Of a stretch of DNA of 33,526 nt, positions 8,177 through 17,740 are shown one piece after another (position 1 is the first letter of the stretch; each line of letters begins with the position of its first letter). The position numbers and the translations under genes were made by a program. The notes beneath the pieces were generated by a model that made no database searches, was not told the origin of the DNA, and was given only the letters and a program-made list of their open reading frames with translations. Source of the DNA: Candidatus Scalindua sp. SCAELEC01 (lineage in GTDB: Bacteria > Planctomycetota > Brocadiia > Brocadiales > Scalinduaceae); NCBI GenBank assembly GCA_004282745.1, contig SHMT01000041.1:1-33526 (forward strand). The letters run 5' to 3'.

Positions 8177-9169
8177 TCAAAATTCTGAATTCCAAACTCC
8201 GGAAAACTCCACGCGTAATTGCGGTGGACAAAGCGTATTGTACATTTCAATGATACGATGGGTAATTTGACCGGAACCAAGGTTTCCAATCTTATCCCTT
8301 CCATGCGTTCGTTTATTTCGAGTCAACACCTTAAAAAGCTTGTCGGCAACATCTTCAGGATTTGGTTCTGCAAGATAGCACCCCTCAACCCCTCCTATTA
8401 CCGCAGCCACATCTCCAACGTCGGTAGAGACAATCGGCAAATTACAAGCCATCGCCTCCTTGATAACCATTGGAGATCCTTCAGACCAGGATGTAAGTAC
8501 CAAAGCATCACAGGCATTCATATAGATAGGCATTACCGAATGAGGTTTGCCTGAAACGAGAATCAACTCAACATCTGGCCGGCACTGCTTGATAATATCG
8601 ACTGATGCCTCTAAAAGCTCTAAACTCTTTTCCGGTTGCCAATGTTCGCCAGCCCATAATAGTAACGGCTTTTCCTTTGGCAATTTCAGCTGCGCCCGTG
8701 CTGAGCCCTGTGGAACGGGTTTAAAACGCTCAAAGTCAACGCCACAGGGAATAACATTCACCCGAGAATCATTTTTGTAAATAAGCGCTTTCTCATTTTC
8801 ATTCACCACGATAACCCGATCAAACAAAAAACGGGCACACCTCCCGGGGATCTTTAACCAGGTAGGAGCATGTTCTCGAACTTCACCACCGTGATACGTA
8901 ACCACAACAGGACACTTAAACTGTAGCCGGGCCACAAAACCGGAAATAGCATGGTGGGCATGGACGAGTTGATATGGTTTTCTCAAAAGCATACACCAAA
9001 GACGGAATACCCCCCACAGATAATTGAATCTGCTTTTACGGCCGTTTATAAAAAGTACATCTATCTCAACACCTGCCCTTCGAAGCGCTTGGACCTGATC
9101 TTTCACAAACGTACCAAAAGCCGGTTGATCTGATGTGGGATACATATTAGTGATGACTAAGACTCTCAA
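8177..9169 (-). CDS. Glycosyltransferase family 4 (GT-B fold)
   Basis: A 330-residue GT4 glycosyltransferase, slightly short. N terminus RVLVITNMYPTSDQPAFGTFVKDQVQALRRAGVEIDV is the classical acceptor-domain start; VVVTYHGGEVREH and VIPCGVDFERFKP precede the donor domain, which has LLLWAGEHWQPEKSLELL and the nucleotide-sugar motif TSWSEGSPMVIKEAMACNLPIVSTDVGDV (the EGSPMVIKEAMA is the E-X7-E signature). Starts with TTG at 9169, the only start that keeps the conserved first strand. It is read just ahead of the second glycosyltransferase (3-base gap). Donor and acceptor unknown. Confidence 0.92.
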   Translation of the reverse strand: MRVLVITNMYPTSDQPAFGTFVKDQVQALRRAGVEIDVLFINGRKSRFNYLWGVFRLWCMLLRKPYQLVHAHHAISGFVARLQFKCPVVVTYHGGEVREHAPTWLKIPGRCARFLFDRVIVVNENEKALIYKNDSRVNVIPCGVDFERFKPVPQGSARAQLKLPKEKPLLLWAGEHWQPEKSLELLEASVDIIKQCRPDVELILVSGKPHSVMPIYMNACDALVLTSWSEGSPMVIKEAMACNLPIVSTDVGDVAAVIGGVEGCYLAEPNPEDVADKLFKVLTRNKRTHGRDKIGNLGSGQITHRIIEMYNTLCPPQLRVEFSGVWNSEF

Positions 9170-9254
9170 ATCTACCCGATAAAAAAGTTATTGGTTTTTT
9201 CTGTCTAAGAACACAGTAAAAGAGAATGCCACTAGGTTTCAATAATTTGTTTAG

Positions 9255-10268
9255 TTAAAGAAAACGTCGATAAACTGCGTAACCTGATTTGCTAAGTTTT
9301 AGCCGCAAGGGATGATGTATCCTGATATTACGACCATAATTTACCAACGTTCCCCCAAATTTTGCCTTAAAGTCACGCACCCCATACTCCTCGTCCGGTT
9401 TACCGGCACCGCCGAAATCATAAACACGATAACCATTCTCCACGCCCCACTTTAGTATATGCCACGTAAGCATTTCAGTCGGATGATAATAGGAAAAATT
9501 ACGGTCCATTCCACCATACCACCCATAAATGGCATCCTTATAAATGAGTTCGACCGAACAGGCAGCGCCAATACCATCAACACGCGCGAGAAGAAACTTG
9601 ATCATCCCTCGTGGGTAAAGGATATCGAAGGCAGCCTCAAAGAGACTAATACCAGCAAGAGACACCTTGGCTACTGCATATGTCTTTTGTAATAAAGTAT
9701 ACCATTCAGTTAATTGATTCCGTTTGTTAATTTCGCTGATTGAAACTCTGTCTCTCCTTAACTCACGGGAGATCTTCTGGCGAGTACTGCGGCTTAAATT
9801 GCTCATTATTTTATCCAAAGGACAATTAAGATAGTTAAGATAGTTAAGGTGTCCTTCATACACAAATCCCCATTTATCCAAAACCGGCAGCACAGTAGTC
9901 AGGTCGCAGAGGTTTCGAAGTTCTGTAAAAAGAGAGTTATGGTTGTCCTGATTAAGATAATCCCGAAGTAAATAATCGAGAGCTCTTTCTCCTTCATCAC
10001 GTGGAGAACAGAGAACGCTACCATAAACTACCGACCTCGTGGTGAAGTGCGACAAGATTCCCTTCTTAAGGGTTATCTGCACAGGTATGAAGAGTGCAAG
10101 TATTGTCCCTTGGTCATTGACCGTTGCCCAAAGAGTAGATTGATATCCATGGGCACGATTAAGTGCCTCAAACATCTCCGGTGTATGAAATATATTGGCA
10201 TTAGGATGTTCAATTAAAAATTTGTGCCAACTCTCTTTATTCAGAGTCCTAACTACAGTAAATTTCAA
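9255..10268 (-). CDS. FemAB-like acyltransferase (GNAT fold) in a polysaccharide cluster
   Basis: A 337-residue protein with the double-GNAT arrangement of FemAB/FemX-like and PEP-CTERM-associated FemAB proteins. Recognisable blocks: N-terminal WHKFLIEHPNANIFHTPEMFEAL, a middle LSRSTRQKISRELRRDRVSISEI and the second GNAT lobe YGWYGGMDRNFSYYHPTEMLTWHILKWGVENGYRVYDFGGAGKPDEEYGVRDFKAKFGG. Gram-positive FemABX add amino acids to peptidoglycan from aminoacyl-tRNA, but homologues in Gram-negative exopolysaccharide loci are thought to modify glycans or act as other acyltransferases; the substrate here is not known. TTG start at 10268 has AAGGA eight bases upstream. It is first in a likely transcript with the two GT4 genes. 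Confidence 0.87.
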   Translation of the reverse strand: MKFTVVRTLNKESWHKFLIEHPNANIFHTPEMFEALNRAHGYQSTLWATVNDQGTILALFIPVQITLKKGILSHFTTRSVVYGSVLCSPRDEGERALDYLLRDYLNQDNHNSLFTELRNLCDLTTVLPVLDKWGFVYEGHLNYLNYLNCPLDKIMSNLSRSTRQKISRELRRDRVSISEINKRNQLTEWYTLLQKTYAVAKVSLAGISLFEAAFDILYPRGMIKFLLARVDGIGAACSVELIYKDAIYGWYGGMDRNFSYYHPTEMLTWHILKWGVENGYRVYDFGGAGKPDEEYGVRDFKAKFGGTLVNYGRNIRIHHPLRLKLSKSGYAVYRRFL

Positions 10269-10908
10269 ATTAATTATCCTTAACTTTAGTGTAAACTATA
10301 AGTTATTTCCCGGTTAAGGGCCCAGGAAAGTATAACTTGTTGTTCTCGCCTGTCCGAATGGCCGTGCGGGCTGGAAACCAAATTTTGGTTGCCTGTCCGA
10401 CATGTCGTTCAGGCGGGTCGTTATCTCCGGACAAAAAGCACCGAGGACTTTACACACTCAATTTTATACCGGATTTTGTCCGAAAACCCTTATCAGATGA
10501 GTATAATATATTTTGCTAATACTATCATTGTGTGAAATAGCTTACAACAAAAAATCGTAAGTTCAAACTGTTTTCAGTGAAACCAACCTTCTGTGGGTAA
10601 GCTGCATATCGTATCAACCAGGTTTTTATACAAAAAAACAGAGATAAAGTCAGAAGGCGGCTTAAGGGTGCAGGAAAAAAATAACGTGTTTTTTTATCGC
10701 GCTCAGTTTGAACTTACCATAGAATCAATTACTCGCAAATAAGATTCCGAACAAATTGCTTCTAAGGTTTTTGCATAAAACGACGATAATGAGAAAAACA
10801 TTTTACCCTCAGAATTATGCCCTCAGCAGAACTATTTTTAAAGCTTCTCCAGGCATACAAGGTTAGCGTGGAATCTTTCCTGAGAGAGTGTGATATATAA
10901 CTGATGAT
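10269..10908. other. 640-bp gene-free region
   Basis: Divergent upstream region of the FemAB-like gene and the HAD-membrane gene. It contains the R7 motif at 10318-10344 (shared with 24497-24523), the reverse R3 copy at 10348-10505, and a diverged piece around 10666-10700 that resembles R7 (GGGTGCAGGAAAAAA). The remainder shows nothing I can identify. Confidence 0.6.
10348..10505 (-). repeat. Dispersed repeat R3, reverse copy
   Basis: Read on the minus strand it gives TACTCATCTGATAAGGGTTTTCGGACAAAATCCGG..., the AAAGTCCTCGG block and the GC-rich palindrome around CGACATGTCG (10398-10407). The palindrome is nearly the reverse complement of the one in the copy at 4268. Confidence 0.7.
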
Positions 10909-12489
10909 ATGGAACCTGAACAAAAAAAAGAGACACAAAGACTTTCCGATCCCCCTCTGTCACAAACACGTAATCGGAAGATTATATGTGAGCACCACAT
11001 TCGCCAACAAGGTACTACTGGTCCGTCAAATTCTGACCAAAGAACCGGTACCGAGACGACCATGTCGTTAAAAGAACGTAGCCCATCAGACACCCTCAAG
11101 CTCCTCAAAGAACTACCCGGTCAAACCCCCCTGATTCTTGATCTTGATGAAACTTTAGTTCTACAATCCACGACCGATGGGTTCCTCGGTTCGGTCTGGC
11201 CAAAGGAATTTGCCATGATCTTGCTGTTTTTACTCGATCGAATCCATCCATGGAGGTTTACTGGTGGCGATGAAATGCGTGACTGGTTCCGTGTCCTTGT
11301 AGTGGCCATAGTGATGCCATGGTCGCTATTCAGATGGCATCTCCTGGCGAGAAGTTGGACATTTCGTTGGGCCAACAACACATTGGTCGAAGTAGTGAGA
11401 TCTCACGAGGGACCGGTTACCGTTGCTACCCGGGGATTTGATCCCATAGTAAAACCAGTTTTGGCCGCACTCTGTCTTAACCGTGCTGAGCTCGTTGCCA
11501 ATCGCATTGACCGCCCAGGGGATCGTCTACAAACTAAGACGGAGATACTCCGACGATCAGGTTCCGCCTACTCTCTTAAAGAAGCCGTTGTCGTAACCGA
11601 TTCCGAAGACGATCATGATCTTCTTATCAACGCTGGCATCGGCTGCCTCACCCGGTGGTCTGATGAAGAGTGGTCGAACCCCTTCAATGACGTCTACCTA
11701 CCGTTCCTATACACTGAGCGGGTGAAAAACCCCAGTGTCCGCTTTGTACTTGATGCCTGGATCGCTGACGACTTTGTAGCCATCCTCCTAGCCTTTACGT
11801 GGACCGCATCCCAACCAGTCATCCACGGACTCGGGTTAGCCGCACTCATGATAGCATTTTGGACCACCTACGAAATCGGATATCACGAAAACGATGTACT
11901 AGGCTCAACCTATGAAGCAAAACCAAAACTATCGAAAGCCTTCATCCGTAGTAAGTACCGAATGCCAAAGTTCGCACCGTGGGTTTGGGCATCTGCTCTG
12001 ACTATAGTTGGTGCTTGCCTGCTTACAGTACCAACCGAAACCCTGCACCCCCTATCGACTACTATCATAATCTGGCTTCTCATACTCGTCGTCACTCGAG
12101 CAACCTTTGCGATATTCAACCGGCTTCCCAAGACTTTCCGCATCTTCCCTCATGCTGTCCTCCAGTTAGAGAAATTTGGGTCTCTTGCACTGCTCACTGC
12201 CATTACCCCAATTGGAATAATAACGATAGCAAGCCAGAGCCTTTATCGTTGGGTACCCTATGTCAAGTACCGCCTGGGATCCGGTAAGAGTTTTCCCGAG
12301 GTACATACCACAACCTTCCGGCTAGCGGTAATACTGGCAGGCCTCATGGTTTTAGCATTTTTCAATGCAGAGATTGCCGTAAGCTGGCATGCAGCAGTGG
12401 TACTTGGTTGGTTCACATTACGGTCTCGACGTTCACTCACCATCCTCATTTGTCGAGTAGTACGTTTGATATCCGTTCGCAGACAATGA
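10909..12489 (+). CDS. HAD-like phosphatase domain fused to a membrane domain (UbiA-like?)
   Basis: A 526-residue two-part protein. Residues about 72-265 form a HAD-type domain: motif I is LILDLDETLV (D78, D80), and VVVTDSEDDHDLL fits motif IV. Residues about 290-520 are hydrophobic, with six to eight likely membrane segments and an early cytosolic motif YEIGYHENDVLGSTYEAK. HAD-UbiA prenyltransferase fusions with this order are known, and the ENDVLGSTYE stretch sits where UbiA has its NDxxDxxxD motif, but it lacks the expected aspartates, so UbiA membership is only a guess. The start is unclear: ATG 10909 gives a polar, poorly conserved-looking 51-residue lead, while ATG 11062 begins just before the HAD domain; neither has a good Shine-Dalgarno. 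Composition is clearly more GC-rich than its neighbours, suggesting recent transfer. Confidence 0.65.
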   Translation: MEPEQKKETQRLSDPPLSQTRNRKIICEHHIRQQGTTGPSNSDQRTGTETTMSLKERSPSDTLKLLKELPGQTPLILDLDETLVLQSTTDGFLGSVWPKEFAMILLFLLDRIHPWRFTGGDEMRDWFRVLVVAIVMPWSLFRWHLLARSWTFRWANNTLVEVVRSHEGPVTVATRGFDPIVKPVLAALCLNRAELVANRIDRPGDRLQTKTEILRRSGSAYSLKEAVVVTDSEDDHDLLINAGIGCLTRWSDEEWSNPFNDVYLPFLYTERVKNPSVRFVLDAWIADDFVAILLAFTWTASQPVIHGLGLAALMIAFWTTYEIGYHENDVLGSTYEAKPKLSKAFIRSKYRMPKFAPWVWASALTIVGACLLTVPTETLHPLSTTIIIWLLILVVTRATFAIFNRLPKTFRIFPHAVLQLEKFGSLALLTAITPIGIITIASQSLYRWVPYVKYRLGSGKSFPEVHTTTFRLAVILAGLMVLAFFNAEIAVSWHAAVVLGWFTLRSRRSLTILICRVVRLISVRRQ

Positions 12490-12895
12490 AAACGACATCA
12501 AATTTTAATTCTAAAATTGTTCATTGCCCCCCTTCCCCGTGGTATTAACTTGATTCCTGAGGAAAATTGTTAGATCAGCCGCTGTCCATATATTGCCCGG
12601 TGAAAGCACAAGAGATTATTAACCACGAAGATCTCGAAGAAATAATTGATAAGACAAATCCCTTGATATCATCTTTCAGAATTCTTACATTAAAGTTTAT
12701 CAATAATTTGATCTTTACGTTTGAAAGTTTAAAATAGGTTAATAATTGGGCCTAATGTATTGGATGGATTTTATCTACACTTTTTAGTTCCACAAGAAAT
12801 TCGCAAATTAATATTTCCCTTACTTCTTATTTTCTTTATGTTAATGTTTTTATCTGTTAATCATCTTCAATTCCTCAATTTTTTTTATATCTACC
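12490..12895. other. 406-bp gene-free region
   Basis: AT-rich and without a recognisable gene. The stretch near 12855-12880 (TCTGTTAATCATCTTCAAT) recurs near 25105, so there is some repeat content. It lies between the 3' ends of two converging genes; I see no clear terminator hairpin. Confidence 0.45.
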
Positions 12896-14059
12896 CTACT
12901 TTGTTGAGGACAAGGGTGAAGGTACGCGGTTACTGAATGGTGCCTGAAAATTATTTATCTCAGAATCGACAGAGAGGGCTCGCACCAGGTCCCAATCATC
13001 AACACCCTCCGGTAACTCTGCAGAAGTCAGTTCGAATATCACGAAGCCCTTGATTCCTTTCGATCTTCCATAATTGATATGGCGTACTATTGCTGATGGA
13101 TCATATTGCCAGTCGTTATGATCTTTTTCCTCCAACCAGCCTAAACCAAGGTAAATTTTGTCGCTCTGGTCCGGCACAAAACTGTTCCAGAGATTAACTT
13201 CATCTTCCAACGTCTGATCGTTTGAGGTATACTGCATGGGTATAACAGCATCCACCATACCCTCTCTGATCCACGTAGTCGGATCCTGCTGAAAGTTGAA
13301 ATGCTCTGGTCCCAGTAACCGTGTTTTTTTCAAATCTTTTTCAATGGTATTGCGCATTGAGTACCAGTTATCAGGGTTTTTCGCATACCATTTTTGATAC
13401 CACTGTGGGACATCTCCCACCCACAAATTTTCTTCCCCGGTGAACAATCCAGTTAACCAACCAACTACCGTACCATAATCTACTCCATGATAGCTGGCAG
13501 ATGCCGCCGCAAACGAGGTAGCTGTCAGGAATTTTTCAGGATATTTTAGCTTGATTGCGGCATTTGCCAATCTTATTGTTTCGTTAATACCATTCATTTT
13601 AACCGCATTGCACTTTTCCCATATTTCATAGCGAATGTAGTCAAAATGGACACCATCCAATTCCGGATAGGTATCAAGCAAGGAAATAACCCATTTAACC
13701 TGTGCCTTTTGTTCTTTTGGATCAGCAAAATTTACCGTTGACCTGTTATCTGTTCTCCAGTGGTTACAGATCCACCCATGAACACTTAATCCCCTGGATT
13801 TCGCATCGTGTATAAAAGCCTTAAAGTCATCAGGGTCAGATTCTCCATTATTATCTTCTATCTGAGGAGATATCACAAATACAGTATTTAAATTTGCCTG
13901 CAGAATTTTTTCCAGTGTTTCCTGCCTGTTCAAGCTATTGAAGGCGTATTGGTTCAACCACACTCCGCGTAATTCGCTTTGAGTCCCTATCGCACGTACA
14001 TCACATAAACTGCTGAGCAGCCCTATGCCAATGAAAAAAGCCATCAAGATTGCCTTCAC
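12896..14059 (-). CDS. Exported GHL10/DUF187-type glycosidase-like protein
   Basis: A roughly 387-residue exported protein of the glycosyl-hydrolase-like 10 (PF02638, formerly DUF187) type. After a signal peptide (VKAILMAFFIGIGLLSSLCDVRA) comes the typical opening ELRGVWLNQYAF, then the barrel segments ANLNTVFVISPQ, RGLSVHGWI, LDGVHFDYIRY and VDAVIPMQYTS, ending with SKGIKGFVIFEL. Family members are thought to act on cell-wall or extracellular glycans; activity has rarely been shown. Start chosen as GTG 14059, which has AAAGGGGGGG five bases upstream and begins the signal peptide at once; ATG 14083 and GTG 14101 are alternatives. It is separated from the flippase gene by a MITE copy. A role in trimming or remodelling the polymer made by this locus is inference. 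Confidence 0.8.
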   Translation of the reverse strand: MKAILMAFFIGIGLLSSLCDVRAIGTQSELRGVWLNQYAFNSLNRQETLEKILQANLNTVFVISPQIEDNNGESDPDDFKAFIHDAKSRGLSVHGWICNHWRTDNRSTVNFADPKEQKAQVKWVISLLDTYPELDGVHFDYIRYEIWEKCNAVKMNGINETIRLANAAIKLKYPEKFLTATSFAAASASYHGVDYGTVVGWLTGLFTGEENLWVGDVPQWYQKWYAKNPDNWYSMRNTIEKDLKKTRLLGPEHFNFQQDPTTWIREGMVDAVIPMQYTSNDQTLEDEVNLWNSFVPDQSDKIYLGLGWLEEKDHNDWQYDPSAIVRHINYGRSKGIKGFVIFELTSAELPEGVDDWDLVRALSVDSEINNFQAPFSNRVPSPLSSTK

Positions 14060-14378
14060 AATAGCCCCCCCTTTCTGTTGCATATTATAAATTTCCCCCA
14101 CTCACTTTAAAATTGATTCCTATATCAACCTAGTACTAGAAGGGTGATTGATTCGTTGCTCTGTATTATCCAGAAATTTGTCCCAACTATCTGCTATATT
14201 GGTAGATATGTAGATTAAAACAGACACTCCATATCAATTCAATGTTTTTCTCAGATCTAAAACCATAGGTATCTGGACAGATTATCCGAAAATAGATATA
14301 CCTTTTGCAAATTAATTCTTGGAATTACTGAGCACGAGTTTGTCGAAATTTTGATTTATCGATTGAACAAAACTAATT
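14060..14378. other. Gene-free spacer upstream of the GHL10 gene
   Basis: Holds the Shine-Dalgarno of the GHL10 gene at 14065-14074 and otherwise AT-rich sequence up to the MITE copy at 14379. No further feature seen. Confidence 0.4.
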
Positions 14379-14525
14379 AGTGTCTGAACGAAAACCCTGT
14401 GTTTGAATGAAAAGTGCCTAGGTACAAGGCGCGTAATAATTTCGTAACCGGAACGTACAATTGTACTTGAGGATTGCGAAATTATTGCAGCAACGCAGTA
14501 GATGGGTAGTTTTCGTTCAAACACT
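14379..14525 (+). mobile_element. 147-bp MITE, copy 3
   Basis: Same orientation and nearly identical to copy 1; flanked by a perfect 4-bp duplication AATT (14375-14378 and 14526-14529). Terminal repeats AGTGTCTGAACGAAAAC / GTTTTCGTTCAAACACT. No coding capacity. Confidence 0.9.
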
Positions 14526-14862
14526 AATTACTGAGATCAAACCCCTTCTTCATACGAAGTCTACTATTTCCTCCGGCCAGAAGCCTCCGAGGACTGTGTG
14601 ATTGGGACACAGATAAAGTTCGGGCGTAATCATGCATTAAAGAACCGAATATTAATATAGGTTGGATTTCCCAAGACTTTTGATCTATTAGGACCGTACA
14701 CTACAACTGCTTGATTTTTTACGAACTTACTGCAAATCTTTCATCATAATCTAGAAACGACACACTGGATATCACACCAGATGATAATTGCAATCCGATA
14801 CAACATGTGCTAACGTACTGTAAAACTCAAGTAGTGTGTCCATTATCACCAGAACCGGGAGC
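14526..14862. other. 337-bp gene-free region upstream of the flippase
   Basis: No gene and none of the dispersed repeats. It must carry the promoter and leader of the flippase gene, but I could not point to a convincing promoter. Confidence 0.4.
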
Positions 14863-16142
14863 GTGAAATACAAATTTTTACACAAAAAATTGTTGCCAGC
14901 TTCAAAGAAAAAGCCCCCAGTGGTCTACTCACATTAATTGATCAGGGAGTCTTTAGCCTGACCAACTTTCTTACAGGCATAATTGTCGGTCGGTTCACGA
15001 CAAAAGAGGAATTCGGTCTTTTTCTGCTTGGTTACACCATAATAAATCTGGTAGTAGACGTTCAAGGTGCCTTTATCACAACACCTTACACAATCTATTT
15101 CCCTCAATATACTTCCAAAAGAAGGGTTACGTATACGGGCAGCACATTAATTCATCAAATACTATTCTCCCTCGTCACCATCGTGTTTTTTATGCTGGTG
15201 ATATATATTATTCCTCAGAAAATTCTTCCCTCTGGCCTGAACTCGGTTATCCCGTCACTTGCGGTGGTACTCAGTTTTTTTCTTCTCAGAGACTATGTTA
15301 GACGAATCAGTTTTGCAGCCCTTCAGATGAAGACAGCAATGCTCCTCGATATTGGTGTGAGTGCTTTGCAACTCTCAGGTCTCGTATATTTAAGCTATCT
15401 TACATCCCTAACTATTGCCCGAAGCTTCCTGGTGATCGGCTTCAGTTGCTGTGCAGTCAGTATGTTTTGGCTTTTTTTTAACAGGCGCTCTTTTTCAATT
15501 AATATCCAGGATGTAGTGGTAAGTTTAAAAAAGAACCTTATGACCGGAAAATGGATTTTAGCCAGCGGTATTCTCTGGAGTCTCAGTCTTTACTCATACC
15601 CATGGATTTTAGTCAGTTTCCATGGGACTGAATCAGCGGGCGTTCTCGCCGCATGCCATGGAACCGTGGCAATTTTTAACCCACTGTTAACAGGATTCCA
15701 AAATTATATTTCTCCTAAAATTGCTCATTCGTATGCAGAATTCGGTAAAGAGACGCTTTATAAATTTGTTTTAAAAATTACCCTGTTGTTAGGTCTGGTC
15801 GTGCTGGTATTTTCTCTGTTTCTCACTTTGACAGGAAATTTTTTAGTTGTAAAATTATATGGCAGCAAATACGCCGGTAACGGTATGGTTATTTCACTTC
15901 TCGCGTTTGATCTCTTTTTGACCTCAATCGGGTTTTCAATCTCACGAACACTATTTGTTATTGAAAAAGCTAATATAGATTTTATAATTAACGTTGTTTC
16001 TGCGGTCTTTCTATTTTCCTTTGGTATCTGGCTGATAAAAGACTTTGGTGTGTTCGGGACCGCCATGGCTCTCATAGCAGGAAATTTTATTTCTATTGTA
16101 CTTTTATTTGTCTATTTCAATCGTACCCGTCGTACACAATAG
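14863..16142 (+). CDS. Wzx-like polysaccharide flippase, start disrupted
   Basis: A multi-pass membrane protein of the Wzx/MATE-like polysaccharide transporter family, which would flip lipid-linked repeat units to the periplasm. The protein encoded from about 14890 starts IVASFKEKAPSGLLTLIDQGVFSLTNFLTGIIVGRFTTKEEFGLF, the usual first membrane segments, and ends near NFISIVLLFVYFNRTRRT; total about 427 residues and some 12 membrane segments. The frame is open back to a stop at 14832 yet contains no ATG, GTG or TTG before 15183 that would keep the first segments. A GTG at 14863 in the next frame gives KYKFLHKK and runs into the A6 tract at 14884-14889, where a one-base deletion would explain the break. 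So either the gene is frameshifted, the read has an error, or a rare start codon is used. The ligase gene follows 74 bases downstream. Confidence 0.75.
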
Positions 16143-16155
16143 ATGCAAACGGGTA

Positions 16156-16184
16156 TACTAAAACCATTATGAGATGAGTGTATA
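16156..16184 (-). repeat. Deleted remnant of repeat R3
   Basis: The sequence joins the TATACTAAAACC end of R3 directly to its other end AACCATTATGAGATGAGT, as if the middle were lost. It falls in the leader of the polymerase/ligase gene. Confidence 0.5.
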
Positions 16185-16216
16185 ATCATTTTTTATGCTA
16201 CTCTTCACATGAGATC

Positions 16217-17506
16217 ATGACAGAACAAATTAGCAAAATACCCTGGCTCATTTTTATCTTTTTATCCATACTCTTCTTTTTCATTGAAGGTCATGAACTC
16301 ACTTTCTCCCTGCATGTAAATCAAGACATCTCCACGGATGATCTTATCACTATGGCAAGTGGTGAGGGGAGCCCTCTCAGAAGGATTTCACTTGCCCTAC
16401 TGGCTATCTCTTCCTCCCTTATTTTTCTCCTCAAAGGATTACAAAAGATTGAAATTAGCGGAATTCTCGGATGGTCTATGCTCCTCTTTATTTTGTGGTG
16501 TCTTACCTCAATTGCGTGGTCCACTGACGCACCACTTACTCTCAGACGCTTAATCGTTCTCCTTGCCATTTCTGTTTCCGGTTTTTTTCTATCACAACAA
16601 TATCCCGTAAAGAATCTGGTGTTTTTTGTCCTCGTCTCCTGTGGCCTCTATCTGATAACCGGAATATCCTGTGAGATCTATATGGGAACCTTTACCCCTT
16701 TTGCAGCCGATTACCGATTTTCAGGTACACATAACGCGAATATGCAGGGAGCTAACTGTGCTTTACTGCTTATTGCGGCAGCTTCTTTTTTTTTTACACG
16801 ATCGAACAACCGATACTACTATATATTAATAATGGTCTTTGCTCTGCTTGCCCTGTTTCTCACCAAATCCCGAACATCATTTTATTGCTCAATTTTGGCA
16901 GTCCTTATAATTTACATAGTTTCATCTCCCTTAAACTTAAAGAAACTGATCAGTTTGTTCGCATTTTTTGCCATTCTACTCGGCTTTGTTGTCATTATAA
17001 CGAACTCAAGTTCCATCAGCATGTCAGACACCTTTACAGCCCTGAACCTTGGAAGAGGTACAGAGAATGTTGAAACTTATACAGGTCGGACATTTATCTG
17101 GAAAATGTGTCTTAATTATATTGCAGAACGGCCATATTGCGGATATGGCTTCAATTGTTTCTGGAATGCTACACACATCTATGAATTGATCAGTACTCTC
17201 AATTGGCCGGTGAATAGTGCGCACTCACTCTACTTAAATCTTATGCTCAGTGTGGGATTGGTAGGAGCAATAATCTTTGTTGTCTTCCTCGTGTGGGGGA
17301 TACGGAATACTTTTGTGCTGTTTATGCGAACAGGTGAATCCGGATATCTTTTTTTATTTTCTCTCTTTGTTTTTTTCACTATTCATGGGATATTTGAAGG
17401 ATACCTCATAGAATTGGGGTACATTCCTTTTGTTTTTTTCTGGGGGCTCTGTTATTGCGGTTTTAGAAGGAAATCTGCTGTAGAACAAACACCCAAAATG
17501 AACTAA
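16217..17506 (+). CDS. O-antigen ligase / Wzy-type polymerase family membrane protein
   Basis: A 429-residue integral membrane protein of the Wzy/WaaL (PF04932) superfamily. It has about 11-12 hydrophobic segments and a large periplasmic loop around residues 265-330 (after FVVIITNSSS) carrying GRTFIWKMCLNYIAERPYCGYGFNCFW ... NSAHSLYLNLMLSVGLVG; the R and H of the RxxxW and HSLYLN parts match the conserved functional pattern of the family. It would polymerise flipped repeat units or ligate the chain to an acceptor; sequence does not separate the two. ATG 16217 is preferred over ATG 16178 because the longer lead is polar and unlike the family, and TEQISKIPW directly precedes the first membrane segment. 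It lies downstream of the flippase, a typical Wzx/Wzy pairing. Confidence 0.88.
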   Translation: MTEQISKIPWLIFIFLSILFFFIEGHELTFSLHVNQDISTDDLITMASGEGSPLRRISLALLAISSSLIFLLKGLQKIEISGILGWSMLLFILWCLTSIAWSTDAPLTLRRLIVLLAISVSGFFLSQQYPVKNLVFFVLVSCGLYLITGISCEIYMGTFTPFAADYRFSGTHNANMQGANCALLLIAAASFFFTRSNNRYYYILIMVFALLALFLTKSRTSFYCSILAVLIIYIVSSPLNLKKLISLFAFFAILLGFVVIITNSSSISMSDTFTALNLGRGTENVETYTGRTFIWKMCLNYIAERPYCGYGFNCFWNATHIYELISTLNWPVNSAHSLYLNLMLSVGLVGAIIFVVFLVWGIRNTFVLFMRTGESGYLFLFSLFVFFTIHGIFEGYLIELGYIPFVFFWGLCYCGFRRKSAVEQTPKMN

Positions 17507-17601
17507 AGTGTAAAACAGAGAAGTGGGAAGTTAAGGTACACGTACAGAGAGTGGTAGAGGGGAAGGATTAATAACAATTTGGGAATTGAGGGATTGAAAT
17601 A

Positions 17602-17694
17602 TAAAGTGACTAAAGTTTAAAGTGAGCTAAAGTGACTAAAGTTTAAAGTGGGCTAAAGTGACTAAAGTTTAAAGTGAGCTAAAGTGACTAAAAA
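17602..17694 (+). repeat. 26-bp tandem repeat, array B (family R2)
   Basis: Three full 26-bp units (17602-17627, 17628-17653, 17654-17679) plus a partial one, in the same order and with the same G variant in the middle unit as array A at 3933. Both arrays and about 60 bp of flank on each side therefore derive from one duplication rather than from independent expansion. Confidence 0.85.
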
Positions 17695-17740
17695 TATATG
17701 CAAAGTGCAGAGAGCCCCAGTTAAATATTCTGCGAATTTA

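Noticed and set aside
10337-10519. Open frame across the R3 repeat
   Set aside because: It is entirely repeat sequence, with counterparts in other R3 copies not kept open.
11979-12287. Second frame inside the HAD-membrane gene
   Set aside because: Overlaps a long, better-supported coding frame; arises from GC-richer composition.
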